DNA of 64,000 bases from an uncultured Lachnospiraceae bacterium (GTDB lineage: Bacteria > Bacillota > Clostridia > Lachnospirales > Lachnospiraceae), in assembly GCA_910585965.1 (NCBI GenBank), contig CAJUHH010000009.1, positions 79,536 to 143,535 on the forward strand, in the 5' to 3' direction. How positions within the stretch are numbered: the stretch's first letter is position 1; the number at the start of each line of letters is the position of its first letter. Position numbers and translations under genes: made by a program. The notes under the pieces are model-generated. The model was not told the origin of the DNA. It did no database searches and saw only the letters and a program-made list of their open reading frames with translations. Positions 8,783 to 16,528 of the stretch are shown one piece after another.

Positions 8783-9166
8783 TCACCATCCGCAGTCGAT
8801 TAAATGAAAGGACAACATTTCATCCTGAGTCACCATATGGGTAATTTTATCTGCAAACAAAGGTTTTCCTGTCCGATCCCCTGGGTACATGGTGATTGTC
8901 ACCGGCTTCCCCGTTCGGAAGTCCTCAAAAGTCACAGGCACAAAAAAAGGCTCCAGCGACCGCAGTATCATGCGCCTTTGTTCCGGATAAAGCCCTGCCC
9001 ATTGCAAACTGTCCAGTTTATAAAGATCCCGGCCTATTTTCTGCCCGACCACTGCCCCGTTCACATTTCTGTCGGTGTCCACTACCGTGCTGATGATATA
9101 TTGGAACCCATACCTTGGACACGGATAATCATATCCGTTCACATTTAAAAATGACGTGAGCGCCAT
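8783..9166 (-). CDS. Tail locus 1: small tail protein between tape measure and hub
   Basis: A 127-residue protein (MALTSFLNVNGYDYPCPRYGFQYIISTVVDTDRNVNG...) with the signature R.LEPFFVPVTFEDFRTGKPVTITMYPGDRTGKP. Its place between the tape measure and hub genes, and the beta-rich pattern, fit a reduced distal-tail-like connector. It is shorter than standard Dit proteins (about 250 residues). The ATG has GGGAGGTG seven bases upstream. The N-terminal VNGYDYPCPRYG segment is characteristic of this family in Clostridia prophages, though I cannot give a database name. Confidence 0.6.
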   Translation of the reverse strand: MALTSFLNVNGYDYPCPRYGFQYIISTVVDTDRNVNGAVVGQKIGRDLYKLDSLQWAGLYPEQRRMILRSLEPFFVPVTFEDFRTGKPVTITMYPGDRTGKPLFADKITHMVTQDEMLSFHLIDCGW

Positions 9167-9185
9167 AGTTGTTCACCTCCCCCAT

Positions 9186-11498
9186 TTAAAAGCCCCAGCC
9201 CATCCGATTTTTCCATTTGTCATAAGTCGTTACGATTTCCCGTCCGTCAATCGTAATGCTCCTTCCCGCTTTTACCGCTTCTATTAATTTCTCCAGCAGA
9301 TCCTCTTCCCTTGTATTTTCCGCGCTGGCCCTCGCAAATCCCCTATACGCCGCCTCTTCGATCCCTTCCATCATATACTGGCTGTTGACCGAAAGATATT
9401 CGCTTCCTAACTCGCCAAAGAATCCGCCTGGCCTGTCCGCCATGCCATCCGGCCGGACTCCATTGACCTCCCATGCAGGGACAGCATAGCCTTCGTCCCC
9501 CATCAAATTCAGCCGGAAATTCCCATCGAATGGCCTGACCATGTTCTGCGCCAGTTCGGACATCTTATCCAAGATGCTGCTTTCCTCATGATCCGCGCCT
9601 TTCACAAGCCCCTGGATCATATAATCCGCAATCTGCATAAATGCCCTGGAGGGAGAATGTATTCCAAGCCTGTTCTTAAAGCTGCTTATCAGATTTCCCG
9701 CCACGCCGGATATCGCATCGTATGCTCTTCCTGCCGTACTGCTGATTCCTTCTATCACGCCGCCGATCAGGCTTTTTCCCGCATCCTGCATCTTTCCTGC
9801 GGTATTTTTTACTACGCCGTATATCCTTTCCGGCACATCCTTTACCTTCTCATAGGTATTGGCGGCAAAGCTTCCTATCGTATCCGTCACAGAATCCCAG
9901 GTTTCCTTCGTCCTGGACTTGATGCCATCCCACGCATCGGAAAAAAATCTCCCGATGCTGTCTCCGGTATCTTTCGCCTTGGCTTTCAATCCTTCCCACA
10001 TATCGGAGAAAAAGGTTTTTATGCCGCCCCATATTTCTTCCGCAGCACCCTTGATTCCGCTCCAGGTATCCTTCAGAAATGAGGAAACGGAATTCCATGT
10101 TCCTTCCGCAGCGCTTTTCACCCCGTCCCATACTTCCCGGAAAAATCCTGCAACGGAGTTCCAGATGCTTTCCGCAGTCCCTTTTATTCCATTCCAGATT
10201 CCACCCAGGAATTCAGAAATACCATTCCAAATAGTCTCGGCGCTGTTCCTGATCCCTTCCCAGGCTCCTTGCAGAAATTTTGCAATTCCATTCCAGACGG
10301 CCTCCACGGCTTCCTTCATTCCATTCCAGATTCCCCCAAAGAAATCTTTGATTCCAGTCCATATTGCCGCTGCCATTTCCGATAGAGAACTCCAAGTCAT
10401 TTGCAGGAATCCTGCGATGCCGCTCCAGACCGTTTCCGCCGTTTCCTTTATCCCGTTCCAGATCCCCCCGAAAAACTCCGTTATTTCAGTCCATATTACC
10501 GCTGCCGTTTCCGACAGAAAGTTCCAGGTCGTTTGCAGGAATTCCGTGATGCCAGTCCAAATAATTTCTGCGGCTTCTTTGATCTTATCCCAATTAGCAA
10601 TAATCAATATAACTCCAGCCGCTATACCAGCGATCAAAGGGCCTGCCGGATTAAAGATGCCGGAACCAATACTATTAAGAACAGATCCAAGGTTTGATAC
10701 GAGATTGATCGCTCCTTCCAGCAATTTTGAAAACAGTCCGTCTTCCCCGGTAATAACAGCGATCCCTAATAAAATCTTTCCTGCAAGCGTTTCAAAGAGG
10801 CCGTCTATGCTGCCTGAAAATACTTCCCATAAGGTATCCAATACCGTTCCGAGTATCCCCATCCAATCGATATTGGACAGAAATTCCCCGATTCCGCGCG
10901 CAAGCCCTTCCCAGTCCGTTTTTTGGGCCACTTCCTGGAATACCCCTAAAAGCTTCATCACAAAAGCGCTCAATATCTTGCCAGCTTCCTCCCAGTCAAT
11001 CCCTTGTATCATGTTATTTAATCCGGTGTAGATGCTGACTGCTATCGATTCCCACGGTACGGATGCCGTGAAGTTTTTTAATGCCTGAAATGCGTTATTC
11101 ATTCCTTCTGCCAGCATCGTTCCTATTTTACTAAAATCAATGCTTTCAAATATTCTGCAGACGGTTCCGGCCAGCTCGGTTCCAAGTTCATCCCATCCAT
11201 TGAGCAAGGTATCGGGATTGATCCGGCACATATTTTCCAGAAAATCCTCTATTGTCCGCCAGGTATCCACGAATTCTTTTTCGAATGCCGCCCCAAGCTC
11301 ATGGCTGTTGATTCTATCTATCATTCCCATTACGCCTGCTTCCAGCTCTTGGAAAGCTTTTTGGGTCGTCATCACTGCCGAATGGATGCTTTTTCCCAAT
11401 TTCTGTATTGTGCTTTTCGCTTTCTCTACCGCCTCATCCATAGCTTTTGCTATTTTCTCCAGTGATTCCTTTAATCTTTGAGAATCTGTTTCCGCCAT
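9186..11498 (-). CDS. Tail locus 1: tape measure protein
   Basis: A 770-residue protein that sets tail length. I chose the ATG at 11498, with GGAGGTGG upstream, over an earlier in-frame codon. The N-terminal 130 residues are coiled-coil helix; then two hydrophobic helices lie around 235-320 (ILLGIAVITG, GPLIAGIAAGVILIIANW). Next comes a long run of Trp-spaced repeats of about 22 residues, of the type WNGI..F...W.GIK..AE.IW, from roughly 320 to 560. The C-terminal domain has LGIHSPSRAFMQIADYMIQGLVKG (about 620-645), a hallmark of Gram-positive tape measures. It overlaps the upstream lysozyme gene by 28 bases. A short protein like this predicts a short tail. Confidence 0.9.
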   Translation of the reverse strand: MAETDSQRLKESLEKIAKAMDEAVEKAKSTIQKLGKSIHSAVMTTQKAFQELEAGVMGMIDRINSHELGAAFEKEFVDTWRTIEDFLENMCRINPDTLLNGWDELGTELAGTVCRIFESIDFSKIGTMLAEGMNNAFQALKNFTASVPWESIAVSIYTGLNNMIQGIDWEEAGKILSAFVMKLLGVFQEVAQKTDWEGLARGIGEFLSNIDWMGILGTVLDTLWEVFSGSIDGLFETLAGKILLGIAVITGEDGLFSKLLEGAINLVSNLGSVLNSIGSGIFNPAGPLIAGIAAGVILIIANWDKIKEAAEIIWTGITEFLQTTWNFLSETAAVIWTEITEFFGGIWNGIKETAETVWSGIAGFLQMTWSSLSEMAAAIWTGIKDFFGGIWNGMKEAVEAVWNGIAKFLQGAWEGIRNSAETIWNGISEFLGGIWNGIKGTAESIWNSVAGFFREVWDGVKSAAEGTWNSVSSFLKDTWSGIKGAAEEIWGGIKTFFSDMWEGLKAKAKDTGDSIGRFFSDAWDGIKSRTKETWDSVTDTIGSFAANTYEKVKDVPERIYGVVKNTAGKMQDAGKSLIGGVIEGISSTAGRAYDAISGVAGNLISSFKNRLGIHSPSRAFMQIADYMIQGLVKGADHEESSILDKMSELAQNMVRPFDGNFRLNLMGDEGYAVPAWEVNGVRPDGMADRPGGFFGELGSEYLSVNSQYMMEGIEEAAYRGFARASAENTREEDLLEKLIEAVKAGRSITIDGREIVTTYDKWKNRMGWGF

Positions 11499-12106
11499 CG
11501 TTCCACCTCCCCATACCATGCATCCATATCCACGTCACCGGCTATTCCATTCACACGGCCCTTTGAGGTATATTGCCATCCGATCATCCCCGGAATCTGC
11601 GGCTGGTATTTTAAGTCCATCGCTCCCGTATTTTTCCCATATCTGGCAATCCATAGAGGACATTCCGGCTCCCCATACGGTTTGATATAATCTTTATAAA
11701 AATATGTGCCGGTATAAACCCCGAATGGCAGCCCTGCCCCCTCAATCACGGCTTTGTAAGCGTTGATCAGCGCGACCAATGTCGCCCCCAATTTTTTCTG
11801 GCAATCATCTTCCACATCAAGCCATACCATCGTCTGCCTTCCGTTTAAAATCTCCAGAACTTTTCCCGCATCCGTTTCCGCTTTTTTTATGGTCGTTGCA
11901 TAGCTGTAATTATAAACTCCCTGAATCGGAATGCCCGCCTGGACGCATCCCTTCCAATTGTCTGAAAATCGTTTGTCCGGGTTCAAATCTTTTCTGATAA
12001 TTTTAAGGATTGCAAATTCGATGCCGCTTGTCCTCACCGCATTCCAGTCTATCATGCCCTGATAAGACGACACATCAATACCCGTTTTAAAATTTCTTTT
12101 ATCCAT
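11471..12106 (-). CDS. Tail locus 1: GH25 lysozyme (endolysin)
   Basis: A 211-residue glycoside hydrolase family 25 muramidase that cuts the MurNAc-GlcNAc bond of peptidoglycan. GIDVSSYQGMIDW (residues 9-21) carries the first catalytic-region Asp, and MVWLDVED (93-100) carries the DxE pair. GVYTGTYFYKDYI and IGWQYTSKGRVNGIAGDVDMDAW complete the fold. It is a bare catalytic domain with no binding repeats or signal peptide. The ATG at 12106 has GAGGATTAGG upstream. The position is unusual, between the chaperone and tape measure genes; it could be a virion-associated lysozyme. It resembles the C-terminal half of the endolysin at 46495-47634 closely. Confidence 0.9.
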   Translation of the reverse strand: MDKRNFKTGIDVSSYQGMIDWNAVRTSGIEFAILKIIRKDLNPDKRFSDNWKGCVQAGIPIQGVYNYSYATTIKKAETDAGKVLEILNGRQTMVWLDVEDDCQKKLGATLVALINAYKAVIEGAGLPFGVYTGTYFYKDYIKPYGEPECPLWIARYGKNTGAMDLKYQPQIPGMIGWQYTSKGRVNGIAGDVDMDAWYGEVERWRKQILKD

Positions 12107-12107
12107 C

Positions 12108-12503
12108 CTAATCCTCATTCTCTGCACGTTTTTGGCCTATTCTGAAATTTGCCCCCATCGCTTCCAATCTCGCAACGAAAAGCTCTCTTTGTTTTTGCAT
12201 TTCGTTTTCTGCCATGGTTCCGTTTCTATGATCCATATCAGAAAGCAAAGGTTTTTCTATATATTTACCTTTTGCTCTTTTTGAAAAATTTCGTTCTATC
12301 GCCACCGATACTGCGGACAGAACATACATTCCCATCATATGAAGCTGCGAGTCCTGCTGCTGCAGCTGCATGCGGTATGCTTTTGCATATGGTTCCAAAT
12401 CAGCCGGGCAGGACCAGTCGATATCATCCGCCGTAAATCCATATTCTTTTGTTGCCAGAAGCCAGTACGGGCGTATTTCTTCGCAATAAAATTCCCATGT
12501 CAA
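12108..12503 (-). CDS. Tail locus 1: second tail assembly chaperone (TTG start)
   Basis: A 131-residue helical protein, located where the GT-type chaperone extension lies in siphophages. It begins at a TTG overlapping the stop of the preceding chaperone by four bases (TTGA), in the minus-one frame relative to it. That is the geometry of a programmed minus-one frameshift, but the local GGAAAAG run is not a canonical heptamer, so stop-start reinitiation is equally possible. Visible features are DIDWSCPADLEPYAKAYRM and a helical C-terminus. Its role in loading the tape measure is inferred from position. Confidence 0.6.
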   Translation of the reverse strand: MTWEFYCEEIRPYWLLATKEYGFTADDIDWSCPADLEPYAKAYRMQLQQQDSQLHMMGMYVLSAVSVAIERNFSKRAKGKYIEKPLLSDMDHRNGTMAENEMQKQRELFVARLEAMGANFRIGQKRAENED

Positions 12504-12946
12504 CTCTTTTCCTGCATCTTTGCCGTCATCTGCCTTGCCCGTTCCCTCTCTTCCGCCGCCTCCTGTTTTTTCTGTTCCTTCTGGAACAGTCCTTTTAAAA
12601 AACTATCTTGCAGCAACGCCTCCTGCAGCTGGTTAAAAAATGTCATAATATCGGCATCTTTGCCGTCCATATATTCCCCCGTCAATGCGAAGGCCTTATC
12701 CAGCTGCTCCTCCCGGCCTTCCCCGGTGTCGTAGTCATAGCGGAATTCCTCATGGCATACCTGTAATCCCACAAGCAGAAGCTCCGGCAAAAACAACAGC
12801 ATATCCTCAATCGTTTCCATATCGGCTTCGCCGTCTGTTTTCGCTGCCGCGCTCATCCTGACCAGCTTCGATATGATTCTGCTTTTTAACGTCGGCTTAT
12901 ATCCAAATTTAATGTTGAATTCTCTTTCCCCAATTTTTAATTTCAC
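12500..12946 (-). CDS. Tail locus 1: first tail assembly chaperone
   Basis: A 148-residue protein. The N-terminus, MKLKIGEREFNIKFGYKPTLKSRIISKLV, is typical of the G-like tail chaperone of Gram-positive siphoviruses. A helical middle follows (MLLFLPELLLVGLQVCHEEF), then a charged tail (QKEQKKQEAAEERERARQM). It precedes the second chaperone and the tape measure, the conserved order tube, chaperones, tape measure. It is separated from the tube gene by a strong terminator, so it should be expressed less than the tube protein. Confidence 0.7.
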   Translation of the reverse strand: MKLKIGEREFNIKFGYKPTLKSRIISKLVRMSAAAKTDGEADMETIEDMLLFLPELLLVGLQVCHEEFRYDYDTGEGREEQLDKAFALTGEYMDGKDADIMTFFNQLQEALLQDSFLKGLFQKEQKKQEAAEERERARQMTAKMQEKS

Positions 12947-12982
12947 AATCTCTTTCCTTTCCCTTTCTGAAACATGCCAGTG

Positions 12983-13006
12983 AAAAAGGGCGGCCCCGGG
13001 CCGCCC
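12983..13006 (-). terminator. Terminator after the tube gene of tail locus 1
   Basis: GGGCGGCCC and GGGCCGCCC (12988-13006) form a very GC-rich hairpin, followed on the minus strand by TTTTT (12987-12983). It sits ten bases after the tube gene stop, inside the operon, and would raise tube expression relative to the downstream genes. Confidence 0.85.
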
Positions 13007-13015
13007 CGCCTCTCG

Positions 13016-13501
13016 TTACGGCTGGTCTTCCCCCGTCGTAAAAGGCACTGTTGTTTCCATCCCGACAAATTCTTCGATCGTAAGGTTCATTTCAACGACC
13101 AGAAGCTCGTTCTGGTTCTTTTCCGGGCTCGGAATCTTCGCGGGCGGCTGGGCTACAACAAATTCCGCTTTCGGAAATCCCGGTATAATCGTCTCAAACC
13201 ACATTCTTTTCCCGGTTCCTTTTGCGGCATTATATGCAGAAATAACGCCTTCCCACTCGTCGAGCGTTTCGCTTGTATAATTTACGCCTACGGGGAATGT
13301 GCCGCCGGTATCGCCCCTTCCCTGGATATACCGTGAAACGAGATCTTCCAAAGCCGACGCATCAATCTGCTCGCTCTCAATCGTAATCCCTCCGATCGAA
13401 TTGATCCTGTGCAGCTGTGTAAATGCCGCCGGTTTTTCTCCTGCCGTCGTTTCCATGCCATAACCAAATGTGATCCCTAACGTAGAAATTCCTGATTCCA
13501 T
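13016..13501 (-). CDS. Tail locus 1: major tail tube protein
   Basis: A 161-residue beta-rich protein (MESGISTLGITFGYGMETTAG...) with the pattern TQLHRINSIGGITIESEQIDASALEDLVSRYIQGRGDTGGTFPVGVNYTSETLDEWEGVISAY. This is the classical signature of TP901-1/lambda-type non-contractile tail tube proteins in Firmicutes. No sheath gene is present, so the tail would be non-contractile. The ATG has AAGGAGG eight bases upstream. A strong terminator follows, and holin and regulator genes precede it. Confidence 0.85.
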   Translation of the reverse strand: MESGISTLGITFGYGMETTAGEKPAAFTQLHRINSIGGITIESEQIDASALEDLVSRYIQGRGDTGGTFPVGVNYTSETLDEWEGVISAYNAAKGTGKRMWFETIIPGFPKAEFVVAQPPAKIPSPEKNQNELLVVEMNLTIEEFVGMETTVPFTTGEDQP

Positions 13502-13563
13502 AAATTTTTCCTCCTTATAGTTAATATAAAAATAAGAGCATTTCTGCCCCTAATTTCCGCATG

Positions 13564-13830
13564 CTATTGCTTTTTCGCCTGTTTCCATACCTGATTTACG
13601 CCTGTGCTGGCAAGTCCGCTGACGATTCCGATCGCGATCGCATTCAGAATATCGTTTGCCGGGAAATCCGGCATGGCAAACATCCCGACAATGCCAAGAA
13701 TGCCTCCGCACACGCCGGCAATCACAGGAATTGCTTCATCCTTGATCTCCGATACGCTCTTTACCCCCAGGCCGATCAAATACGTGATCACCACGATTGC
13801 TAAAACTGTTCCGATTTGTGTAACATCCAT
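13564..13830 (-). CDS. Tail locus 1: holin
   Basis: An 88-residue membrane protein. The first helix is near 5-24 (IGTVLAIVVITYLIGLGVKS); AIPVIAGVCGGILGIVGMFAM and ILNAIAIGIVSGLASTGVNQVW form the other two. This pattern matches the Phage_holin_5_2 type. I prefer the ATG at 13830 because AGGAGG lies ten bases upstream; the earlier ATG is only one base from it. The gene lies upstream of the tube gene rather than beside the lysozyme, but it would serve lysis and release in the same operon. Confidence 0.8.
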   Translation of the reverse strand: MDVTQIGTVLAIVVITYLIGLGVKSVSEIKDEAIPVIAGVCGGILGIVGMFAMPDFPANDILNAIAIGIVSGLASTGVNQVWKQAKKQ

Positions 13831-13835
13831 TTTTC

Positions 13836-14801
13836 TCATTCCTCCTTTATTGCCATACTTTCCGATGTATTTCGAAGCACCCTTTTTCTATGTATTTCTT
13901 CGATATCCTTTAAATGTTGTTGATACCGTTCCTCCGCTTCCATCCGTTCTATCACCGTATATTCCACAACGGAGGTAAAGCAGCGCCTCCTGTAACTGGC
14001 CAGATCCCCCCTGTATAATCCTGCCTCTGTCCTATCAAATTTTTCCAGCAGTTCCCGCCTCGCTTTGCCTGCCCTTAACTTCCATAATCCTCTTTCTTTT
14101 ATCTGGCGCACCCTGTCCACGGATATGCCTTGCTCCCCGGCAATCATTGCCATGCTTTTGCAATGTATGAAAATATCTTTTATGATGCGGTTTTCCCTTT
14201 CTTCCGTATATCGCTCCACGATCCTCCACAATTCCGTTTTTTCATATTCCGCGTATATTTTATTGACTGTTTCCTTCTCCAGGTCAAAACTGTCTTGCAG
14301 CATTTCTGCAAACGTCAGTCCCTTTTCTTCCGCTATCGGCATATCCAGGCTGCCCACGCCCTGCATATAGGCTCTGACCAGCCCCACCTCTTCTTCCGGT
14401 ATCCCCATCAAGGCCGCTATCTCTCTGTCGGTCGCTTCCCTTCCCCTCTCCTGTTCAATCTGCTCCATGACTCTCCTGCAGCGCGTCATGCTCTTCCTTT
14501 TATTGCTTGGTATGTATACTGTGGATCCGCATTTTTCTATGTATTTCCGTACCGACCGGATAATCCAGAATTTCGCATAAGTAATAAACTGCACATGTTC
14601 AGACGGCTCATAGTGGTTCACCGCTTCCCACAGCCCAAAGTAACTTTCCTGCAAGATGTCTTCCATCGGCTCGTAGGCGGCATATGGCTTTAAAAACTTT
14701 TTAATCAGCGGCAGATTGTTTTCATGCAACATCTGCATATTTTCTGCGACACAACAGCCGCATCGGATCCTTTCGACGAGTATTTCATTCCCGTATACCA
14801 T
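13836..14801 (-). CDS. Tail locus 1: sigma-70-like factor
   Basis: About 321 residues with recognisable sigma regions. Region 2 is LPLIKKFLKPYAAYEPMEDILQESYFGLWEAVNHYEPSEHVQFITYAKFWIIRSVRKYI. Region 3 is SNKRKSMTRCRRVMEQIEQERGREATDREIAALMGIPEEEV. Region 4 is TEERENRIIKDIFIHCKSMAMIAGEQGISVDRVRQIKERGLWKL. An extra helical tail of about 70 residues follows. The ATG at 14801 has AGGTG upstream; an in-frame GTG at 14813 is an alternative. It is the second gene of the tail operon and presumably directs RNA polymerase to structural or unlinked promoters. A locus-specific sigma is a mark of tailocin-like clusters. Confidence 0.85.
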   Translation of the reverse strand: MVYGNEILVERIRCGCCVAENMQMLHENNLPLIKKFLKPYAAYEPMEDILQESYFGLWEAVNHYEPSEHVQFITYAKFWIIRSVRKYIEKCGSTVYIPSNKRKSMTRCRRVMEQIEQERGREATDREIAALMGIPEEEVGLVRAYMQGVGSLDMPIAEEKGLTFAEMLQDSFDLEKETVNKIYAEYEKTELWRIVERYTEERENRIIKDIFIHCKSMAMIAGEQGISVDRVRQIKERGLWKLRAGKARRELLEKFDRTEAGLYRGDLASYRRRCFTSVVEYTVIERMEAEERYQQHLKDIEEIHRKRVLRNTSESMAIKEE

Positions 14802-14890
14802 GCTGCAATACACCTGCTTCCCTGCTGCGCATCTGGCAATCTTTGTTTTGTTCTTCGAGTATAACTATACCGGCTTTTTTATAGGACATT

Positions 14891-15340
14891 CTAGGACATA
14901 TGGGACAGGCTTTCCTCTTCCAGGTACCGATTGCCGTATTTCTCTTCAAACTCCTGCAGCGCCTTTCCATGCAGCCTTGTAATCTGCCGGAAAGAGTAAT
15001 GCAGGCTTTCCGCAATCCCTTCCAATGTTTTTTTCTCTATGTACCTGGCGAATAAAATATCGTAAGATATCTCATCCTCCATGCTTTCGATCTGTGAAAT
15101 AATCGCTTCTCTTTTATGCACATATTCCTCTACCGCCTGTCCGAGTTTATGCTCCATTTCTTCTATCATCGCATAAGATGCCCCTCCCCTTCCCCCATAT
15201 GCTTCTGCCCCTGATCTTTCCGGCCCCTGCATACCCGCAACACTGCATTCCAGTTCCCGAAGCTGGGATATTTCGGATATCTTGTTCTGTATCATTCGGT
15301 TTAATCTGCTGACCTGTGATAAGTATTCTTTCGTTGTCAT
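14891..15340 (-). CDS. Tail locus 1: DUF1492/ArpU-like transcriptional regulator
   Basis: A 149-residue protein. MTTKEYLSQVSRLNRMIQNKISEISQLRELECSVAG at the N-terminus is a coiled coil. The C-terminus, ILFARYIEKKTLEGIAESLHYSFRQITRLHGKALQEFEEKYG, is a sigma-region-4-like helix-turn-helix. This is the layout of ArpU/RinA-type late activators of Gram-positive phages. The ATG follows GGGGGAT. It is the first full gene of the tail operon, right behind a terminator and a leader peptide, so it likely responds to antitermination and then activates the operon. Confidence 0.8.
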   Translation of the reverse strand: MTTKEYLSQVSRLNRMIQNKISEISQLRELECSVAGMQGPERSGAEAYGGRGGASYAMIEEMEHKLGQAVEEYVHKREAIISQIESMEDEISYDILFARYIEKKTLEGIAESLHYSFRQITRLHGKALQEFEEKYGNRYLEEESLSHMS

Positions 15341-15353
15341 TTTTATCCCCCAA

Positions 15354-15410
15354 TAAAAAAGCCCCGGCACACCTGGCAGACTTTTTTACGTCTGCCGGAC
15401 GTACTGAGGC
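15354..15410 (-). terminator. Leader terminator/attenuator before tail locus 1
   Basis: On the minus strand, GGCAGAC and GTCTGCC (15396-15375) form a perfect 7-bp stem, extended by partly paired arms (GCCTCAG.../...GCCGGGGC), followed by TTTTTT (15360-15355). It stands about 14 bases before the first operon gene, and the stop codon of a short leader ORF lies in its loop. This is the layout of a transcriptional attenuator. Confidence 0.65.
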
Positions 15411-15433
15411 TCGAATCTCGCACATAATATCAT
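15386..15433 (-). CDS. Candidate leader peptide (15 aa)
   Basis: ATG at 15433 with GAGGAAG eight bases upstream encodes MILCARFEPQYVRQT and stops inside the loop of the leader terminator. A ribosome at the stop would cover the 5' arm and could prevent hairpin formation. Function is inferred from geometry only. Confidence 0.4.
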   Translation of the reverse strand: MILCARFEPQYVRQT

Positions 15434-15514
15434 GCTGTCCACTTCCTCGGAGAAATCGACGGCATATCATAACTATGTATCTCTCACATTTATCTGATTT
15501 ATGAAATTGTCATT

Positions 15515-15543
15515 AATCTATCATGGATTTATGGATCTGTCAA
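15515..15543 (-). promoter_or_regulatory. Sigma-A-like promoter of tail locus 1
   Basis: On the minus strand TTGACA (15543-15538), a 17-base spacer, then TAGATT (15520-15515). The predicted start is near 15508, leaving a leader of about 170 bases. Direct repeats TGTCATTAATC (15508-15518) and TGTCAATAATC (15538-15548), exactly 30 bases apart, overlap the two promoter elements and could bind a regulator. Confidence 0.55.
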
Positions 15544-15550
15544 TAATCAT

Positions 15551-15682
15551 TTATTCCGCTTCTGCCAGTTCCTCCTCCGTATAACCAAACGATATCATTT
15601 GCTGCTTTGTGATGCCAGCTTTTCTCATCCGTTCATAAAAATTCCACTGGTTTAAAAAGTTATCTTTCCATGCATATCTGAG
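15551..15682 (-). pseudogene. 3' remnant of an unidentified gene
   Basis: An open frame without a start codon encodes 43 residues ending FYERMRKAGITKQQMISFGYTEEELAEAE, with a natural-looking amphipathic C-terminus. It begins just after an in-frame stop and overlaps the 3' end of the membrane-protein gene in another frame. It looks like the tail end of an older gene cut off when the neighbouring segment was inserted. Confidence 0.4.
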
Positions 15683-16395
15683 TCATCTGTTTCAAATGCT
15701 ATTATAGGAGTATCATACTCGTATCCCTGTTGCTTAATAAACTTAAGTTGAACAAACAGACCTATGCACATAAAAATAATCATAAATAGCAAAGTCCATC
15801 CATCTGTTAATTCAATTTTAAATAATGCAAATATAAAATCTATTGGATCAAAAAGTAGAGAATAATCATGTGTTATTCCAAAAATAAATTGATTTACATA
15901 TTTTGCAATTGTCGGAGCGACTTGACTTGCTCCAAGAAATACACATGCTAGCGCAAATGGTAAAACACTCATTTGATGCCATACTGCAAATATAAGGCCT
16001 AAAATTGCAGCAGCCATAAGAGGCATCACAATGGCTGTTTCAAATTCCATATCTCCATTTTTACATAAATAAGTAGTTAGCATATATAACAACTTCATAG
16101 TAACAAGAAAACCTAAAACGAATCGGTTTACTGCCGGAACAGAATACGTCAAAACAGGGAAAATTATAGCTCCTATCACTGTTGCCGCTACAATAAACGT
16201 AATATCTGAATCTAATGAAATAGCTATAAATACACCACTAAAAAATCCAAGTATGAGTCCCCAGTAAAAAGCTGTTGTAGTAAGTAACCCTTTTCTCCAT
16301 TTTAATGCACCAAATACTAACGCTGATCCAATTAACAAATCATAAATATCTGTTACTATCTGAAAAACAGTAACATATCTTAAAAAATCGTACAT
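15652..16395 (-). CDS. Multi-pass membrane protein (DUF4203/TMEM198-like)
   Basis: A 247-residue integral membrane protein with about seven hydrophobic helices: IVTDIYDLLIGSALVFGALKW, AFYWGLILGFFSGVFIAI, TFIVAATVIGAIIFPVLTYS, VLGFLVTMKLLYMLTTYL, IVMPLMAAAILGLIFAVWHQM, LPFALACVFLGASQVAPTI and LLFMIIFMCIGLFVQL. The glycine-spaced early helices resemble the DUF4203 fold. The ATG at 16395 follows GAAGGGGGATG. The gene is more AT-rich than tail locus 1. Its last codons overlap a remnant of another gene, suggesting insertion. Substrate and role are unknown. Confidence 0.65.
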   Translation of the reverse strand: MYDFLRYVTVFQIVTDIYDLLIGSALVFGALKWRKGLLTTTAFYWGLILGFFSGVFIAISLDSDITFIVAATVIGAIIFPVLTYSVPAVNRFVLGFLVTMKLLYMLTTYLCKNGDMEFETAIVMPLMAAAILGLIFAVWHQMSVLPFALACVFLGASQVAPTIAKYVNQFIFGITHDYSLLFDPIDFIFALFKIELTDGWTLLFMIIFMCIGLFVQLKFIKQQGYEYDTPIIAFETDDSDMHGKITF

Positions 16396-16466
16396 TATAA
16401 CATCCCCCTTCTTTTGTAATTTACTAAAGTGTAACATTTCATATCTTAAAAGTAAATATTTAAATT

Positions 16467-16519
16467 AACTGCACTTGATGATTTCAAAAAGATCCAAACA
16501 TACATATTATTAGCCAAAA
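16467..16519. repeat. Partial copy of 2520-2573
   Basis: About 53 bases match the interior of the small gene at 2476-2685 with one substitution and a one-base difference in the final A run. It starts at AACTGCACTTG and ends at TAGCCAAAAA. No open frame remains here, so it is a gene fragment, not an intact second copy. Confidence 0.85.
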
Positions 16520-16528
16520 AGCCATAAC

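Noticed and set aside
7450..8844. 464-codon plus-strand open frame opposite the baseplate gene
   Set aside because: Antisense shadow of the hub gene; no ribosome binding site and Arg/Ile/Pro-biased composition.
9859..11031. 390-codon plus-strand open frame opposite the tape measure
   Set aside because: Pro/Ser/Ile repeats mirror the Trp-spaced repeats of the real gene.
12500..12520. Programmed minus-one frameshift between the two chaperones
   Set aside because: Geometry fits, but GGAAAAG is not a canonical heptamer and a TTG start with stop overlap explains the arrangement.
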